DNA from: Gammaproteobacteria bacterium
Lineage (GTDB): Bacteria > Pseudomonadota > Gammaproteobacteria > Pseudomonadales > Halomonadaceae
NCBI GenBank assembly: GCA_023485185.1
Contig: JAMCZP010000288.1
Coordinates: forward strand, 1-21,979
Direction of reading: 5' to 3'
Length of the DNA stretch: 21,979 nt
Of the stretch, positions 8,225-16,033 are shown piece by piece. The position numbers and the translations under genes were made by a program. The notes beneath the pieces are model-generated. The model did not search any database, was not told where the DNA came from, and was given only the letters and a program-made list of their open reading frames with translations. Positions within the stretch are counted from its first letter, which is position 1; each line of letters starts with the position of its first letter.

Positions 8225-9169
8225 TTATTGCCAGGGAGACTCATCCCACAGCGACTGATAATCGGCCTGGAGACCTTCGATATACTGCGTAAAATCCTCG
8301 GTGGACATGTAGCTCACCTCAGTATAAAGCTCGTGATTGCGTCTAATAAATGCTTCGTCAGAGGCAACATTAGCCAATGCTTCTGCCAGACGGTCGATAA
8401 TCGCTTGATCAACGCCTGCAGGAAGGCCTACTCCACGTGTCGAGATCATCTGCACGTCATAGCCCAGTGACTCTACGGTAGGAACGTCGGGGGCTAACTC
8501 AGATGTATCAGCGCCAAACTGCGCTAAAATGCGCACCTGCCCTTCTTCGGCAGACGGCATGGCTTCCCCGAGGTTAATCGCCGCTGCGGAAACGTGGCCA
8601 CCCACCAGCGCCGTACGAGCAGGACCCGCACCACCAAATGGGACGTGCGTAAGGGTGATGTCTGCCGCCTTGGCCAAATAGTTCATCGCCAGGTGGTCAT
8701 CGGTCCCCACACCCGTGGTACCGATGGTGACGGCACCTGGATTCTCGCGTGCAAATTCAATGAGATCGTCCAGTGTCTGGAAGGGGCTGCTGGCGGGTAC
8801 GGAGAGAGCCGAAGGGTCTGCTACCAACCCCGCCACAGGGATGATATCGCCTGATCCAAAAGCAGCATCGCGAGTAATCGGTATTGTCAGCATGGGCGGT
8901 AGGTTAAGAATCCCGATGGTGTAACCATCCGGCTTTGCTTTGGCGATAGCAGCGTGGCCAACTTCGCCACCTGCACCAGGGCGGTTAACAACGACCACAC
9001 TTTGTCCAAGCTCCTGCTCAAGCATAGGCTGCAGGATGCGAGCGGTAACATCGGTGCCGCCCCCTGCGGCATAGGCTACAATCAACTCAATGGATTTTTC
9101 TGGCCACTCTGCCCAAGCTGGCGATGCCACCATCGCTATCGAAAGTGCCAATGCAGTTTTTTTAATCAT
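8225..9169 (-). CDS. tctC: Tripartite tricarboxylate transporter, periplasmic receptor TctC/Bug (system 1)
   Basis: A 314-residue periplasmic solute-binding protein of the Bug/TctC family, which captures small carboxylates and hands them to TctAB. A Sec signal peptide is plain: MIKK, a hydrophobic core ALALSIAMVASP, and a cleavage site after AWA. The mature protein begins EWPEKSIELIVAYAAGGGTD, where the PxKxIxxIVxxxxGGGxD pattern is the family fingerprint; VNRPGAGGEVG follows, and later IGTTGVGTDDHLA. The ATG at 9169 is chosen over one ten codons upstream because GGAGAAG precedes it and it places the signal peptide at the N terminus. It heads the operon tctC-tctB-tctA-aldehyde dehydrogenase-hydroxyacid dehydrogenase, behind a leader rich in TTAAC repeats. 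Confidence 0.94.
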   Translation of the reverse strand: MIKKTALALSIAMVASPAWAEWPEKSIELIVAYAAGGGTDVTARILQPMLEQELGQSVVVVNRPGAGGEVGHAAIAKAKPDGYTIGILNLPPMLTIPITRDAAFGSGDIIPVAGLVADPSALSVPASSPFQTLDDLIEFARENPGAVTIGTTGVGTDDHLAMNYLAKAADITLTHVPFGGAGPARTALVGGHVSAAAINLGEAMPSAEEGQVRILAQFGADTSELAPDVPTVESLGYDVQMISTRGVGLPAGVDQAIIDRLAEALANVASDEAFIRRNHELYTEVSYMSTEDFTQYIEGLQADYQSLWDESPWQ

Positions 9170-9191
9170 GACGCTTCTCCACGTTTTTGTC

Positions 9192-9241
9192 GTTAACACT
9201 TAATACCAATAAGAGCATTAACTCTTTTATTAACTATTAAC
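9192..9241. promoter_or_regulatory. Cluster of TTAAC half-sites upstream of tctC (system 1)
   Basis: GTTAAC at 9192-9197 and ATTAAC at 9217-9222, 9229-9234 and 9236-9241 lie in 50 bases just upstream of the tctC ribosome site. The same TTAAC/GTTAA half-site occurs in front of the other island operons. This suggests binding by one of the two FCD-type GntR regulators, but it is inferred from repetition only. Confidence 0.4.
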
Positions 9242-9602
9242 GTTTCTTTATTCGATCAATCAGCGACCGGCGCGTATAAAAAAGAGCAAAGGATCGTACA
9301 GTGCAGAAAGTTGTTTTTACGAGACTGTAAATCCGGAGGCTATGATTATCCCGCCCCTAACGTGATTCAAGAAGTTTTGAGGCAATAGAAGTATCGCCTT
9401 CTTCATCAAGAAGATTATCGATAATCAAATCAATCCCTTTGAAAATAAAATTTATTTTTAAAATCAACAATTTAATATAATTTACTCCGCTCACCCAAGT
9501 GTCTTCTGATAGCGCTTTGCAAAGAAGGCTGCTACTATGACCAATTATTGAACAATCTAAAAAACCATTAAATTCAATATGATAAAGAACTTCACCTGGC
9601 TA

Positions 9603-9620
9603 AATTGAGAGCACTCAATT
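9603..9620. promoter_or_regulatory. 7-bp inverted repeat upstream of the GntR gene at 9648
   Basis: AATTGAG and CTCAATT form perfect arms around AGCA, ending 27 bases before the GntR start codon. The position fits an autoregulatory operator or a small leader hairpin. It differs from the TTAAC-type sites elsewhere in the island. Confidence 0.35.
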
Positions 9621-9647
9621 CAATACACTTTTGTCTGGAGCTTTCAT

Positions 9648-10307
9648 ATGGCACATGGCACTACAACGCAAACTGCTGTTTCTTTTATAGTTTCTTCCCT
9701 TGAGGAAGAAATCATCTTTGGTTCTTTGTTGCCAAAACAGCGTTTATACGAAGACGAGCTTATACTTAGGTTTAATACCAAACGCCACATTGTTCGAGCG
9801 GCGCTACAAGAATTGGAGAGAAGAGGCATTGTCGATAGAGCACCCAATCGCGGCGCTGCAGTGCGTTTTTACACCCGCCAAGAGGTAGAAGATCTTTATG
9901 TTTTACGACAAATTCTTCATGAAGCAGCAGCCAAGTTAATACAACTCCCTGCTGACAGCGCATGGCTTAAAAAGCTTAAAAAAGCACAACAGGCTCACTC
10001 TGAAGCTATTAACAATCACAATCTTTCAGCTATCTTTAGCACTAATAACTTTTTCCATCAGGTATTATTCGAAGGCACACGTAATCCAAGTCTTACGGAA
10101 GCAATTGAGTTCTCTAATGCTAAAACACACGGTATTCGCTCACATGGGTTGAAAGTTGTCTCTTTATTGCAGCAGGCCGAAAGTGAGCACTACAAAATGA
10201 TTGAGGCGATAGAGAATGATGATAGAGATACACTCGTTTTGCTCTGCTTAACCCATATGCGACCTGCTCGTCAGTTTTATGAAGACAAGTACTGCGTCAC
10301 AATATAG
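9648..10307 (+). CDS. GntR-family regulator, FCD (FadR-type) subgroup
   Basis: A 219-residue transcription factor of normal size and the only plus-strand gene in the island. The N-terminal winged helix-turn-helix covers about residues 8-75 (LYEDELILRFNTKRHIVRAA, LERRGIVDRAPNRGAAVR). The C-terminal FCD ligand domain has the usual metal-site histidines, H137 (NNFFH), H181 (SEHYKM) and H203 (THM); the aspartate expected near 133 reads Asn. Regulators of this type are usually repressors released by an organic-acid ligand. The start has GGAG seven bases before the ATG. It is divergent from the system 1 operon, which is the natural target (inference). The gene is AT-rich compared with its neighbours, consistent with later acquisition. 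Confidence 0.9.
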   Translation: MAHGTTTQTAVSFIVSSLEEEIIFGSLLPKQRLYEDELILRFNTKRHIVRAALQELERRGIVDRAPNRGAAVRFYTRQEVEDLYVLRQILHEAAAKLIQLPADSAWLKKLKKAQQAHSEAINNHNLSAIFSTNNFFHQVLFEGTRNPSLTEAIEFSNAKTHGIRSHGLKVVSLLQQAESEHYKMIEAIENDDRDTLVLLCLTHMRPARQFYEDKYCVTI

Positions 10308-10458
10308 ATGACAGGTCTCTGGATCTGCTCACTGTTTAACCGGCAAGCGCTTCTTTGGCAGCGGAACGAAGCCTTGAGGCCTCGCCCCAACCCCGGCACC
10401 ACCTGGAAAATTAATTATGTAGAAATAGGCCGCATTTAGCGTATATGAAAAGACCAAG

Positions 10459-11610
10459 TTAAGCGCCTGTCCGATAGCCATGGGCATCATGGTTCGCTGA
10501 CAGCAGTTGGCGTGGTTCATCTACACACGCAGCCGCCAGAGCATCCTGTTTAGGAGTAAACCCTAGCCCGGGGAGTCCCGAAAGCCGCATAATTCCCTCT
10601 ACGGGATCTGGGGTTTCCGTAAAGAAGTGTTTACCTACCTGCCAAATACCATAGTGAAACTCCACTGCCCCGCCATTCATCACGCCACACAATAAATGCA
10701 TGTTGAAGATTGGCCAGCCTCCCCCGTTGGACATTGGCATGTTAAATGCCTGCGCCATGTGCGCCACTTTGAGCGACTCGGTGAAGCCACCGTTGTAAAT
10801 CACATTGGGTTGGATGATATCAACCGCCCGGCTGGCAATAAGATCCCTATAGCGAAAACGATGACCTTCCATCTGACCAACCGCAATTGGAACTCTGACG
10901 TTGGCACGCAGATCTCGGAGCGCCTCTACATCGTTAACATGCAAGGGCTCTTCGAACCACAGTAAATTACAGGGTTCAACAGCCGTGGCTAAATAGCGAG
11001 CTTCCACGGGGTCAAAGCGACAATTGGCGTCAATGATTAGCCCGATATCCTCGCCAATGGCCTCACGCACCAGTTGAACTCTACGGGCATCATCTTGCCA
11101 AGTTCGATTGGGGTTTCCTCCTACCACCATCTTAAGAATACGATGCCCATCTGCAATAAAACGCTTTGCCTGGGCCACCAACTGGTCATCATCTAGCGAG
11201 GGATAACCAAAGGTAGCGTAAGTCGGTGCCCAATCTCGATAACCGCCCAGTAATTCATGTATTGATTGCTCAGTGCGCTTGCCCGCCAGATCCCATAAGG
11301 CGATATCGATGGCTGACAACGCATTGGATATCACGCCGGTATAACCGCGGGTATTTAAGTGATGCCAAACATAACTGTGAATTGCCTCACGATGCAGCGC
11401 ATTTTTACCGATGAGCGCAGGAGCCAGATGATGGTCAATGCAGCTTTTCACTGCCCAGGGAAGCATCGCGCCAGTTAACCCAAAGCCGGCCAACCCTTCA
11501 TCGGTGAAAACTTCTACATATACAAAAATACGCCTCTCTACGGACTCAACAACGCCCGGCACCTGCACGTCGTGATAGTGCACTGTTGCTTTAATATCGC
11601 TAATAATCAT
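10459..11610 (-). CDS. Enolase-superfamily protein (mandelate racemase/muconate lactonizing type) with unusual active site
   Basis: A 383-residue protein with the two-domain MR/MLE layout: an N-terminal capping domain (residues 1-125) and a TIM-like barrel. The family normally abstracts an alpha proton from a hydroxy- or sugar acid, using Mg2+ bound by three acids, to dehydrate or racemise it. Metal ligands D194 (IIDANCRF) and E220 (WFEEP) are visible. The third position reads Q246 in AVGQMEGH instead of the usual GE, with E248 close by. The KxK catalytic motif reads K160-M-V, and the His of the usual PHG segment is Gly296 in PMSNGGGW, although D264 (DIIQPN) remains. Its start overlaps the stop of the FMN dehydrogenase gene by 4 bp, making it the last gene of that operon. 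It may be a specialised dehydratase subgroup or a protein with changed chemistry. Confidence 0.88.
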   Translation of the reverse strand: MIISDIKATVHYHDVQVPGVVESVERRIFVYVEVFTDEGLAGFGLTGAMLPWAVKSCIDHHLAPALIGKNALHREAIHSYVWHHLNTRGYTGVISNALSAIDIALWDLAGKRTEQSIHELLGGYRDWAPTYATFGYPSLDDDQLVAQAKRFIADGHRILKMVVGGNPNRTWQDDARRVQLVREAIGEDIGLIIDANCRFDPVEARYLATAVEPCNLLWFEEPLHVNDVEALRDLRANVRVPIAVGQMEGHRFRYRDLIASRAVDIIQPNVIYNGGFTESLKVAHMAQAFNMPMSNGGGWPIFNMHLLCGVMNGGAVEFHYGIWQVGKHFFTETPDPVEGIMRLSGLPGLGFTPKQDALAAACVDEPRQLLSANHDAHGYRTGA

Positions 11611-12836
11611 GAGTTAACCTCTTCAGCAACAGGTACGGCGTTAACCAAAGGCTGTTTCAACCCATTTATGGTTGGCTGGTAAAGGCAGGAGCGATCAAGC
11701 TGAGAAAGACTGGTAAGGCCTAACAGCGCCATATCTCGTTCAATTTCACGCTGCAGCAGATCCGCAACATGCTCTACGCCCGCTTGGCCTGCGCAGGCCG
11801 CAGCATAGTTAAAGGGACGCCCCACGAAGACGAAGTCGGCTCCTAGTGCTAGTGCCTTGATCACATCTGTCCCCCGCCGGAAACCACTGTCGATCATAAT
11901 GGGGATATTGCTGATGCGGCGTTTCACCTCTGGCAACACCTGTAAGGGCGAGATGGTCGAGTCCAACTGACGTCCACCATGATTGGAAAGGATAATGCCA
12001 TCGACACCCGCCCGATGGGCGCGCACCGCATCGTCTGGGTTAAGAATGCCTTTAACGATCAAGGTATCTGGCCACAGGCGTCGCACCAGGTCGAGATAAC
12101 TCCAGTCAAAATGGCGACGTCCAGAGAAATCCCTTGCCGCCTTACGTGAGATCATCGGCGCACCACGTTCGGCGTGATTATTCTCGAAATGGGGCATACC
12201 ATGCTTCCATAACGTACGTAGGAAGGTATTGCACAGCCAATCAGGACGTATCAAGCCATCGAACGCGAGCCTGAGGCTAGGTTCAAGGGGCGATGAGAAT
12301 CCAGACCTGCGAAGATTATCCGGATTGGGAGGCACGGGATAATCGAGCGTTACTACGAGCTTTTTGAAACCGGCCCGCTTAATGCGCTCAATCAACGCTT
12401 CGATGCCTTCCGGTGTTCCTGGCAGGTAGGCCTGGAACCAATCGGCTCCTTCGACCTTTGCCACTTGCTCCATGGGCACCAGCGATGACCCACTCATAAT
12501 CATCGGAAGGTTGCGAACCGCGGCGGCGCGAGCGAGTACCAGATCCCCCTGATAGGCCGATAGCGCGCTAATACCCATAGGGGCGATACCAAAAGGTACC
12601 GCGTAGCGTTTGCCATACAGCTCAGTTTGCAGATCAATGTGTGAGACATTGACGAAGGCTTTAGGTAAGAAGCTGTATGCATCAAAAGCAGTCAGGTTGG
12701 CTCGCTGAGTTCTGCCATCTTCCGCCACATGATCGATATAGCCAAAGATCGGCCGCGGCAACTTGCGCCGGGCCAATCTTTCGACATCGTGTAGATTGTG
12801 GATTTTCGAAAGCGCTCTTCGAGTTAGAAAGCTCAC
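11607..12836 (-). CDS. FMN-dependent alpha-hydroxyacid dehydrogenase (L-lactate/mandelate dehydrogenase family)
   Basis: A 409-residue flavoprotein of the glycolate oxidase / LldD / mandelate dehydrogenase family, oxidising an (S)-2-hydroxyacid to the 2-oxoacid. The conserved active site is intact: Tyr33 (FGYIDHVAEDG), APMG near 85-88, Tyr137 (FQAYLPG), Asp165 (VTLDYP), Lys262 (IVKGI), base His286 with Arg289 in ILSNHGGRQLDS, and the FMN phosphate loop with IDSGFRRGTDV and VGRPF. The start is GTG, with its GTGA overlapping the stop of the upstream DHDPS-family gene, and AAGGAG lies nine bases before it. The insert before His286 (about 180-240) is the variable lid and may decide membrane association. 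The gene sits between a lyase and an enolase-superfamily protein, so its substrate is probably a hydroxyacid of that pathway rather than simply lactate (inference). Confidence 0.92.
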   Translation of the reverse strand: MSFLTRRALSKIHNLHDVERLARRKLPRPIFGYIDHVAEDGRTQRANLTAFDAYSFLPKAFVNVSHIDLQTELYGKRYAVPFGIAPMGISALSAYQGDLVLARAAAVRNLPMIMSGSSLVPMEQVAKVEGADWFQAYLPGTPEGIEALIERIKRAGFKKLVVTLDYPVPPNPDNLRRSGFSSPLEPSLRLAFDGLIRPDWLCNTFLRTLWKHGMPHFENNHAERGAPMISRKAARDFSGRRHFDWSYLDLVRRLWPDTLIVKGILNPDDAVRAHRAGVDGIILSNHGGRQLDSTISPLQVLPEVKRRISNIPIMIDSGFRRGTDVIKALALGADFVFVGRPFNYAAACAGQAGVEHVADLLQREIERDMALLGLTSLSQLDRSCLYQPTINGLKQPLVNAVPVAEEVNS

Positions 12837-14476
12837 TCCGATACGCTCCTTCCCATTGCGCCCATTGCAAAACCTTCCTCAGCTAAGGCTTTTTGAAGAT
12901 CATTTTTAGTGGCATCGTTCAGACCCACAAGCGGTGGGCGCACCATACACCAGCCATCGTGTCCTGTTGCCTGAGCCTTTGCTGCTTTCATGGCGGGTAT
13001 CATCGGGAAGCCTTCAAACGCGCTACGTATACGGTTAAGGGCTTGCTGCTGATCATCAGCATCGTTGTTCTGCCAAGTGGCACCTAGTTCGGCAATCGCT
13101 TTGGGATTCACGTTGGCCGTCGCACTAATGCAACCGGCGCCACCGGCACGCAACGTATCCAATAAGAAACGCTCACTACCCGCATACACCTCAAACCCCT
13201 CTGATGAAAAGCGTTCAATCAAGGCCTGGGTAAATGTCCAATCTCCCCCACTGTCCTTAATGCCAACGAACACGCCTGGATAGCGTTGGCGTAGACGCTC
13301 AATCAGCTCAATGGAGAGTGGCACTTGGGCAACCGGCGGAATGTGATAAAGATAAATACGCAGGCGGCTGTCGTTGACCCGCTCGACAATTTGAGAAAAA
13401 TAGTTGAATAAGCCTTCGTCAGAGACGCCCTTGTAATAGAACGGCGGCAACATGAGTACACCAGAGCACCCTGCCTCAACGGCGGTTCGCGTGAGAGACA
13501 CGGTATCTTCAAGGTTACAGCTGCCTGTACCGGGCATAAGATCAGCTCCTACGCTCCTTCCCATTGCGCCCATTGCAAAACCTTCCTCAGCTAAGGCTTT
13601 TTGAAGATCATTTTTAGTGGCATCGTTCAGACCCACAAGCGGTGGGCGCACCATACACCAGCCATCGTGTCCTGTTGCCTGAGCCTTTGCTGCTTTCATG
13701 GCGGGTATCATCGGGAAGCCTTCAAACGCGCTACGTATACGGTTAAGGGCTTGCTGCTGATCATCAGCATCGTTGTTCTGCCAAGTGGCACCTAGTTCGG
13801 CAATCGCTTTGGGATTCACGTTGGCCGTCGCACTAATGCAACCGGCGCCACCGGCACGCAACGTATCCAATAAGAAACGCTCACTACCCGCATACACCTC
13901 AAACCCCTCTGATGAAAAGCGTTCAATCAAGGCCTGGGTAAATGTCCAATCTCCCCCACTGTCCTTAATGCCAACGAACACGCCTGGATAGCGTTGGCGT
14001 AGACGCTCAATCAGCTCAATGGAGAGTGGCACTTGGGCAACCGGCGGAATGTGATAAAGATAAATACGCAGGCGGCTGTCGTTGACCCGCTCGACAATTT
14101 GAGAAAAATAGTTGAATAAGCCTTCGTCAGAGACGCCCTTGTAATAGAACGGCGGCAACATGAGTACACCAGAGCACCCTGCCTCAACGGCGGTTCGCGT
14201 GAGAGACACGGTATCTTCAAGGTTACAGCTGCCTGTACCGGGCATAAGATCAGCTCCTTGAATACCAGAGGCAACCAAGAGTTCAATCAAGCGCTGCTTT
14301 TCAGTCAGTGGTAAAGAGTTAGCTTCTGAATTTGTACCAAAGATGGCTAATCCGACATGGTTATCAAGCAGCCACTGACAATGCTCTACAAAGCGCTGGT
14401 CGTCGGTGGAAAGATCTGACATATAGGGGGTCATCACTGGTGACCAAACATTTCTTTTATCGCCTGTCTTATTCAT
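12833..14476 (-). CDS. DHDPS/NAL-family class I lyase with an internal in-frame tandem duplication
   Basis: The family (dihydrodipicolinate synthase, N-acetylneuraminate lyase, KDG aldolase, ketodeoxyglucarate dehydratase) forms a Schiff base on a lysine and cleaves or dehydrates 2-oxoacids. Here the protein is 547 residues; the usual length is about 300. Residues 74-309 are repeated exactly as 310-545, so the ancestral gene was 311 residues. The first copy has the whole barrel: pyruvate-binding loop GTNSEANSLP (47-56), Tyr141 (YLYHIPP) and Schiff-base Lys171 (VGIKDSGGDW). The second copy starts at GADLMPG and lacks the N-terminal strands and that loop, but repeats Tyr377 and Lys407. The stop overlaps the GTG of the next gene. 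KDG-type use is plausible next to an enolase-superfamily protein, but unproven. The ribosome site is weak. Confidence 0.9.
   Translation of the reverse strand: MNKTGDKRNVWSPVMTPYMSDLSTDDQRFVEHCQWLLDNHVGLAIFGTNSEANSLPLTEKQRLIELLVASGIQGADLMPGTGSCNLEDTVSLTRTAVEAGCSGVLMLPPFYYKGVSDEGLFNYFSQIVERVNDSRLRIYLYHIPPVAQVPLSIELIERLRQRYPGVFVGIKDSGGDWTFTQALIERFSSEGFEVYAGSERFLLDTLRAGGAGCISATANVNPKAIAELGATWQNNDADDQQQALNRIRSAFEGFPMIPAMKAAKAQATGHDGWCMVRPPLVGLNDATKNDLQKALAEEGFAMGAMGRSVGADLMPGTGSCNLEDTVSLTRTAVEAGCSGVLMLPPFYYKGVSDEGLFNYFSQIVERVNDSRLRIYLYHIPPVAQVPLSIELIERLRQRYPGVFVGIKDSGGDWTFTQALIERFSSEGFEVYAGSERFLLDTLRAGGAGCISATANVNPKAIAELGATWQNNDADDQQQALNRIRSAFEGFPMIPAMKAAKAQATGHDGWCMVRPPLVGLNDATKNDLQKALAEEGFAMGAMGRSVSE
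12842..14258. repeat. Exact 708-bp direct tandem repeat (two copies)
   Basis: Bases from 12842 recur 708 bases downstream from 13550, and identity runs to 14258. I found no difference on reading through both copies. The unit is exactly 236 codons, so the frame is kept. At the copy junction the sequence reads ATCAGCTCCT followed by ACGCTCCTTC, and only one T (13550) is shared between the copy ends. A near-matching GCTCCTT lies by each outer edge (12845-12851 and 14253-14259). The lack of divergence points to a very recent event or an assembly error. Confidence 0.93.
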
Positions 14477-14500
14477 ATCGTCAAATTGCCTATTCAGTTA

Positions 14501-14511
14501 TTGTTAAACAA
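14501..14511. promoter_or_regulatory. Palindrome TTGTTAAACAA upstream of the DHDPS-family gene
   Basis: Perfect 5-bp arms around a central A, in the 44-bp gap between the GntR stop and the lyase start. It matches the general FadR/FCD operator form TNGTNNNACNA at every defined position, and the GTTAA core links it to the repeats in front of the other island operons. It is a candidate operator for one of the two GntR proteins. Confidence 0.45.
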
Positions 14512-14520
14512 ATAAAATTA

Positions 14521-15222
14521 TTATTTAATTTCCTTATCCTCTTCCAATGACTCTTTACTGAGCCATCGTACCAAACCTTTTTTCACATGCTCAAAACCAG
14601 CTTTATAGGCAGCTTCCGCATCACCTTTCTCTATGGCGGAAACAATTTGATCGTGCTCATCATTTGACTGAGACATAGCAGACTGGTTTTTTAGTGTAAA
14701 CTTCCTGACCAAATGAGAGTCTTTTACTAGATCATCGTATACATCAGCGGCCCGTTTGTGATTAGCAACTTGTAAGATATATTCATGAAACGCTAGGTTC
14801 ATCTGATAATAGTCTTGGGCACGCTCTTCTGTGATTGCCAGCTCCATATCACTTACTAGTTTGCGAAGCTTAAGCTTCTGCTCATCACTGCCCCGCTCAG
14901 CGGCACGTTGACAGACAAATCCTGTAATGTAGGCTCGAACATCACTGTTTTCGATATACTCTTCTTTGGAAACCTGCTTGACGAACACGCCTCGGTTAGG
15001 AATGCTGGTTAATAGCCCTGCCCTCTCTAGCCCACGCCTCGCTTCTCGCACTATTCCACGACTCACATTCAGGTCTTCAGCGAGACGTAATTCATTAACG
15101 CGATCTCCTGGTTTCAAATAACCAGTAATAATCAGTCGTTCCAACTCTTGCGCCACAATAGTCGTCAGAGATGTTAATTTCCTTTCAGATATAAGACTGG
15201 CTGAACGGCTTACAGGATCCAT
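14521..15222 (-). CDS. GntR-family regulator, FCD (FadR-type) subgroup
   Basis: A 233-residue regulator. The winged helix-turn-helix spans about 17-83 (ELRLAEDLNVSRGIVREARR, LERAGLLTSIPNRGVFV). The FCD domain carries the metal-site histidines H146 (NLAFHEYI), H190 (NDEHDQIV) and H212 (FEHVKK). It differs strongly from the GntR at 9648, so the two are not recent copies. It lies 34 bp after the TSUP stop on the same strand and 44 bp before the lyase gene, so it may be co-transcribed with either group. The AGAG sequence before the ATG is a fair ribosome site. It is the best candidate regulator for the lyase-dehydrogenase operon and the second transporter, probably a repressor with an organic-acid ligand (inference). 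Confidence 0.9.
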   Translation of the reverse strand: MDPVSRSASLISERKLTSLTTIVAQELERLIITGYLKPGDRVNELRLAEDLNVSRGIVREARRGLERAGLLTSIPNRGVFVKQVSKEEYIENSDVRAYITGFVCQRAAERGSDEQKLKLRKLVSDMELAITEERAQDYYQMNLAFHEYILQVANHKRAADVYDDLVKDSHLVRKFTLKNQSAMSQSNDEHDQIVSAIEKGDAEAAYKAGFEHVKKGLVRWLSKESLEEDKEIK

Positions 15223-15256
15223 AGCGATATCTCTGATTACGTTGAATGATGTTAAA

Positions 15257-16033
15257 TTATGCCAATACTAATTTTTCAAAGGCTACCCAGAGCAGACGAA
15301 TTGATAATAGAGTCAACAACAATTTCATGATGAAATCGAATTTGGTGTTGGTCAGTTTTTTTAGCACTTTCAGCCCTGCCCATGTACCTACGAATCCTAC
15401 TGCGATCATGGCGAACATCAATGCTAGCCAGTCTATAAAAACAAAACCAGCAAAGCCAAAAATGAAGGCTTTGGTAAGATGCTGGAGAGACATGATGGCA
15501 GAATGTGTCGCCACTCTCACCATGCGTTCCGGGGATATATGCTTAAGATAAGCAGCGACGATCGACCCGGCGGCTCCAACAAAGCTTGATAGAAAGGTAG
15601 TAAAAGCCCCCATCACCATACTGCCCAAATACCCTACCGATCGGGCAGGTAAAGAAGGCCCCCAACACATATATATCATAAAACTAGCGATCAACAGCTC
15701 CAACATACCAGAAGGCAATTGCACCAGCAGCCAGCCTGCCATGAATGCCCCCAGCAGAATGCCTGGGATCACAGCAAGTAGCCGCTTGTAGTCTACATCT
15801 CGCCAAATAAACATAAAGCGGCTGCTATTGGCTCCCAACTGCACCATGCCATGAACAGGAATTACGGCTGCTGGCGGCATAATCTGCGCCATCGACATGA
15901 TAAGCAGTGCACTACCGCCAATACCCATTGCACTATTAATCCAGGCGGTCACCAGACTGAGTAAAATCAGCCCAACATTAGCCGCCCCCGATAGCGGTGA
16001 TAACATGTCTAGCCAGGCCATCATGCTAGCCAT
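15257..16033 (-). CDS. TSUP (TauE/SafE) family membrane transporter
   Basis: A 258-residue integral membrane protein of the TauE/SafE family, whose studied members export sulfite, sulfoacetate or other small anions. About eight hydrophobic segments form two similar halves: ALLIMSMAQIMPPAAVIPVH in the first, and AIMSLQHLTKAFIFGFAGFV in the second. The motif AMGIGGS in the first half and FVGAAGS in the second are typical. The start used is ATG 16033, which overlaps the thioesterase stop by 8 bp; ATGs at 16024 and 16021 are alternatives. Its place at the end of the second transporter operon suggests export of a by-product, or of a non-metabolised anion, of the imported substrate. That role is inference, and no sulfonate-specific enzyme is seen nearby. 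Confidence 0.85.
   Translation of the reverse strand: MASMMAWLDMLSPLSGAANVGLILLSLVTAWINSAMGIGGSALLIMSMAQIMPPAAVIPVHGMVQLGANSSRFMFIWRDVDYKRLLAVIPGILLGAFMAGWLLVQLPSGMLELLIASFMIYMCWGPSLPARSVGYLGSMVMGAFTTFLSSFVGAAGSIVAAYLKHISPERMVRVATHSAIMSLQHLTKAFIFGFAGFVFIDWLALMFAMIAVGFVGTWAGLKVLKKLTNTKFDFIMKLLLTLLSIRLLWVAFEKLVLA

Larger units (their letters stand above)
9170..9647. other. 478-bp AT-rich divergent intergenic region
   Basis: This gap between the divergent tctC (system 1) and GntR genes is clearly richer in A+T than the island genes on its left. It holds the TTAAC cluster at 9192-9241, a hairpin CTTCTT-CATC-AAGAAG at 9398-9413 directly joined to the 12-bp palindrome ATTATCGATAAT at 9414-9425, a TATAAT hexamer at 9476-9481 without a well-placed -35 box, and a 7-bp inverted repeat at 9603-9620. 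On the minus strand 80 codons (9599 to a stop at 9357) are open but have no ATG and no ribosome site. No confident gene is seen. Confidence 0.6.

Noticed and set aside
9476..9481. TATAAT hexamer as the promoter of the GntR gene at 9648
   Set aside because: No acceptable -35 box is found 16-18 bases upstream, and such hexamers are expected by chance in AT-rich DNA.
10308..10458. Terminator between the GntR gene and the enolase-superfamily gene
   Set aside because: Only short symmetric pieces such as GCCT-TG-AGGC are present, and none is followed by a T run.
10329..10520. Minus-strand 63-codon frame ending in FVPLPKKRLPVKQ, downstream of the enolase-superfamily gene
   Set aside because: It overlaps the end of the real gene in another frame, has no good ribosome site, and its composition is not convincing. 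It may be an old gene tail, but I cannot support it.
12893..13991. Pairs of identical plus-strand frames (12893-13087 with 13601-13795, 13065-13283 with 13773-13991)
   Set aside because: They are antisense shadows of the duplicated lyase gene. They only confirm the 708-bp period.
12842..14258. Duplication as a mobile element or a CRISPR-like array
   Set aside because: There are only two copies of a coding segment, with no terminal inverted repeats, target-site duplication, transposase or spacers.
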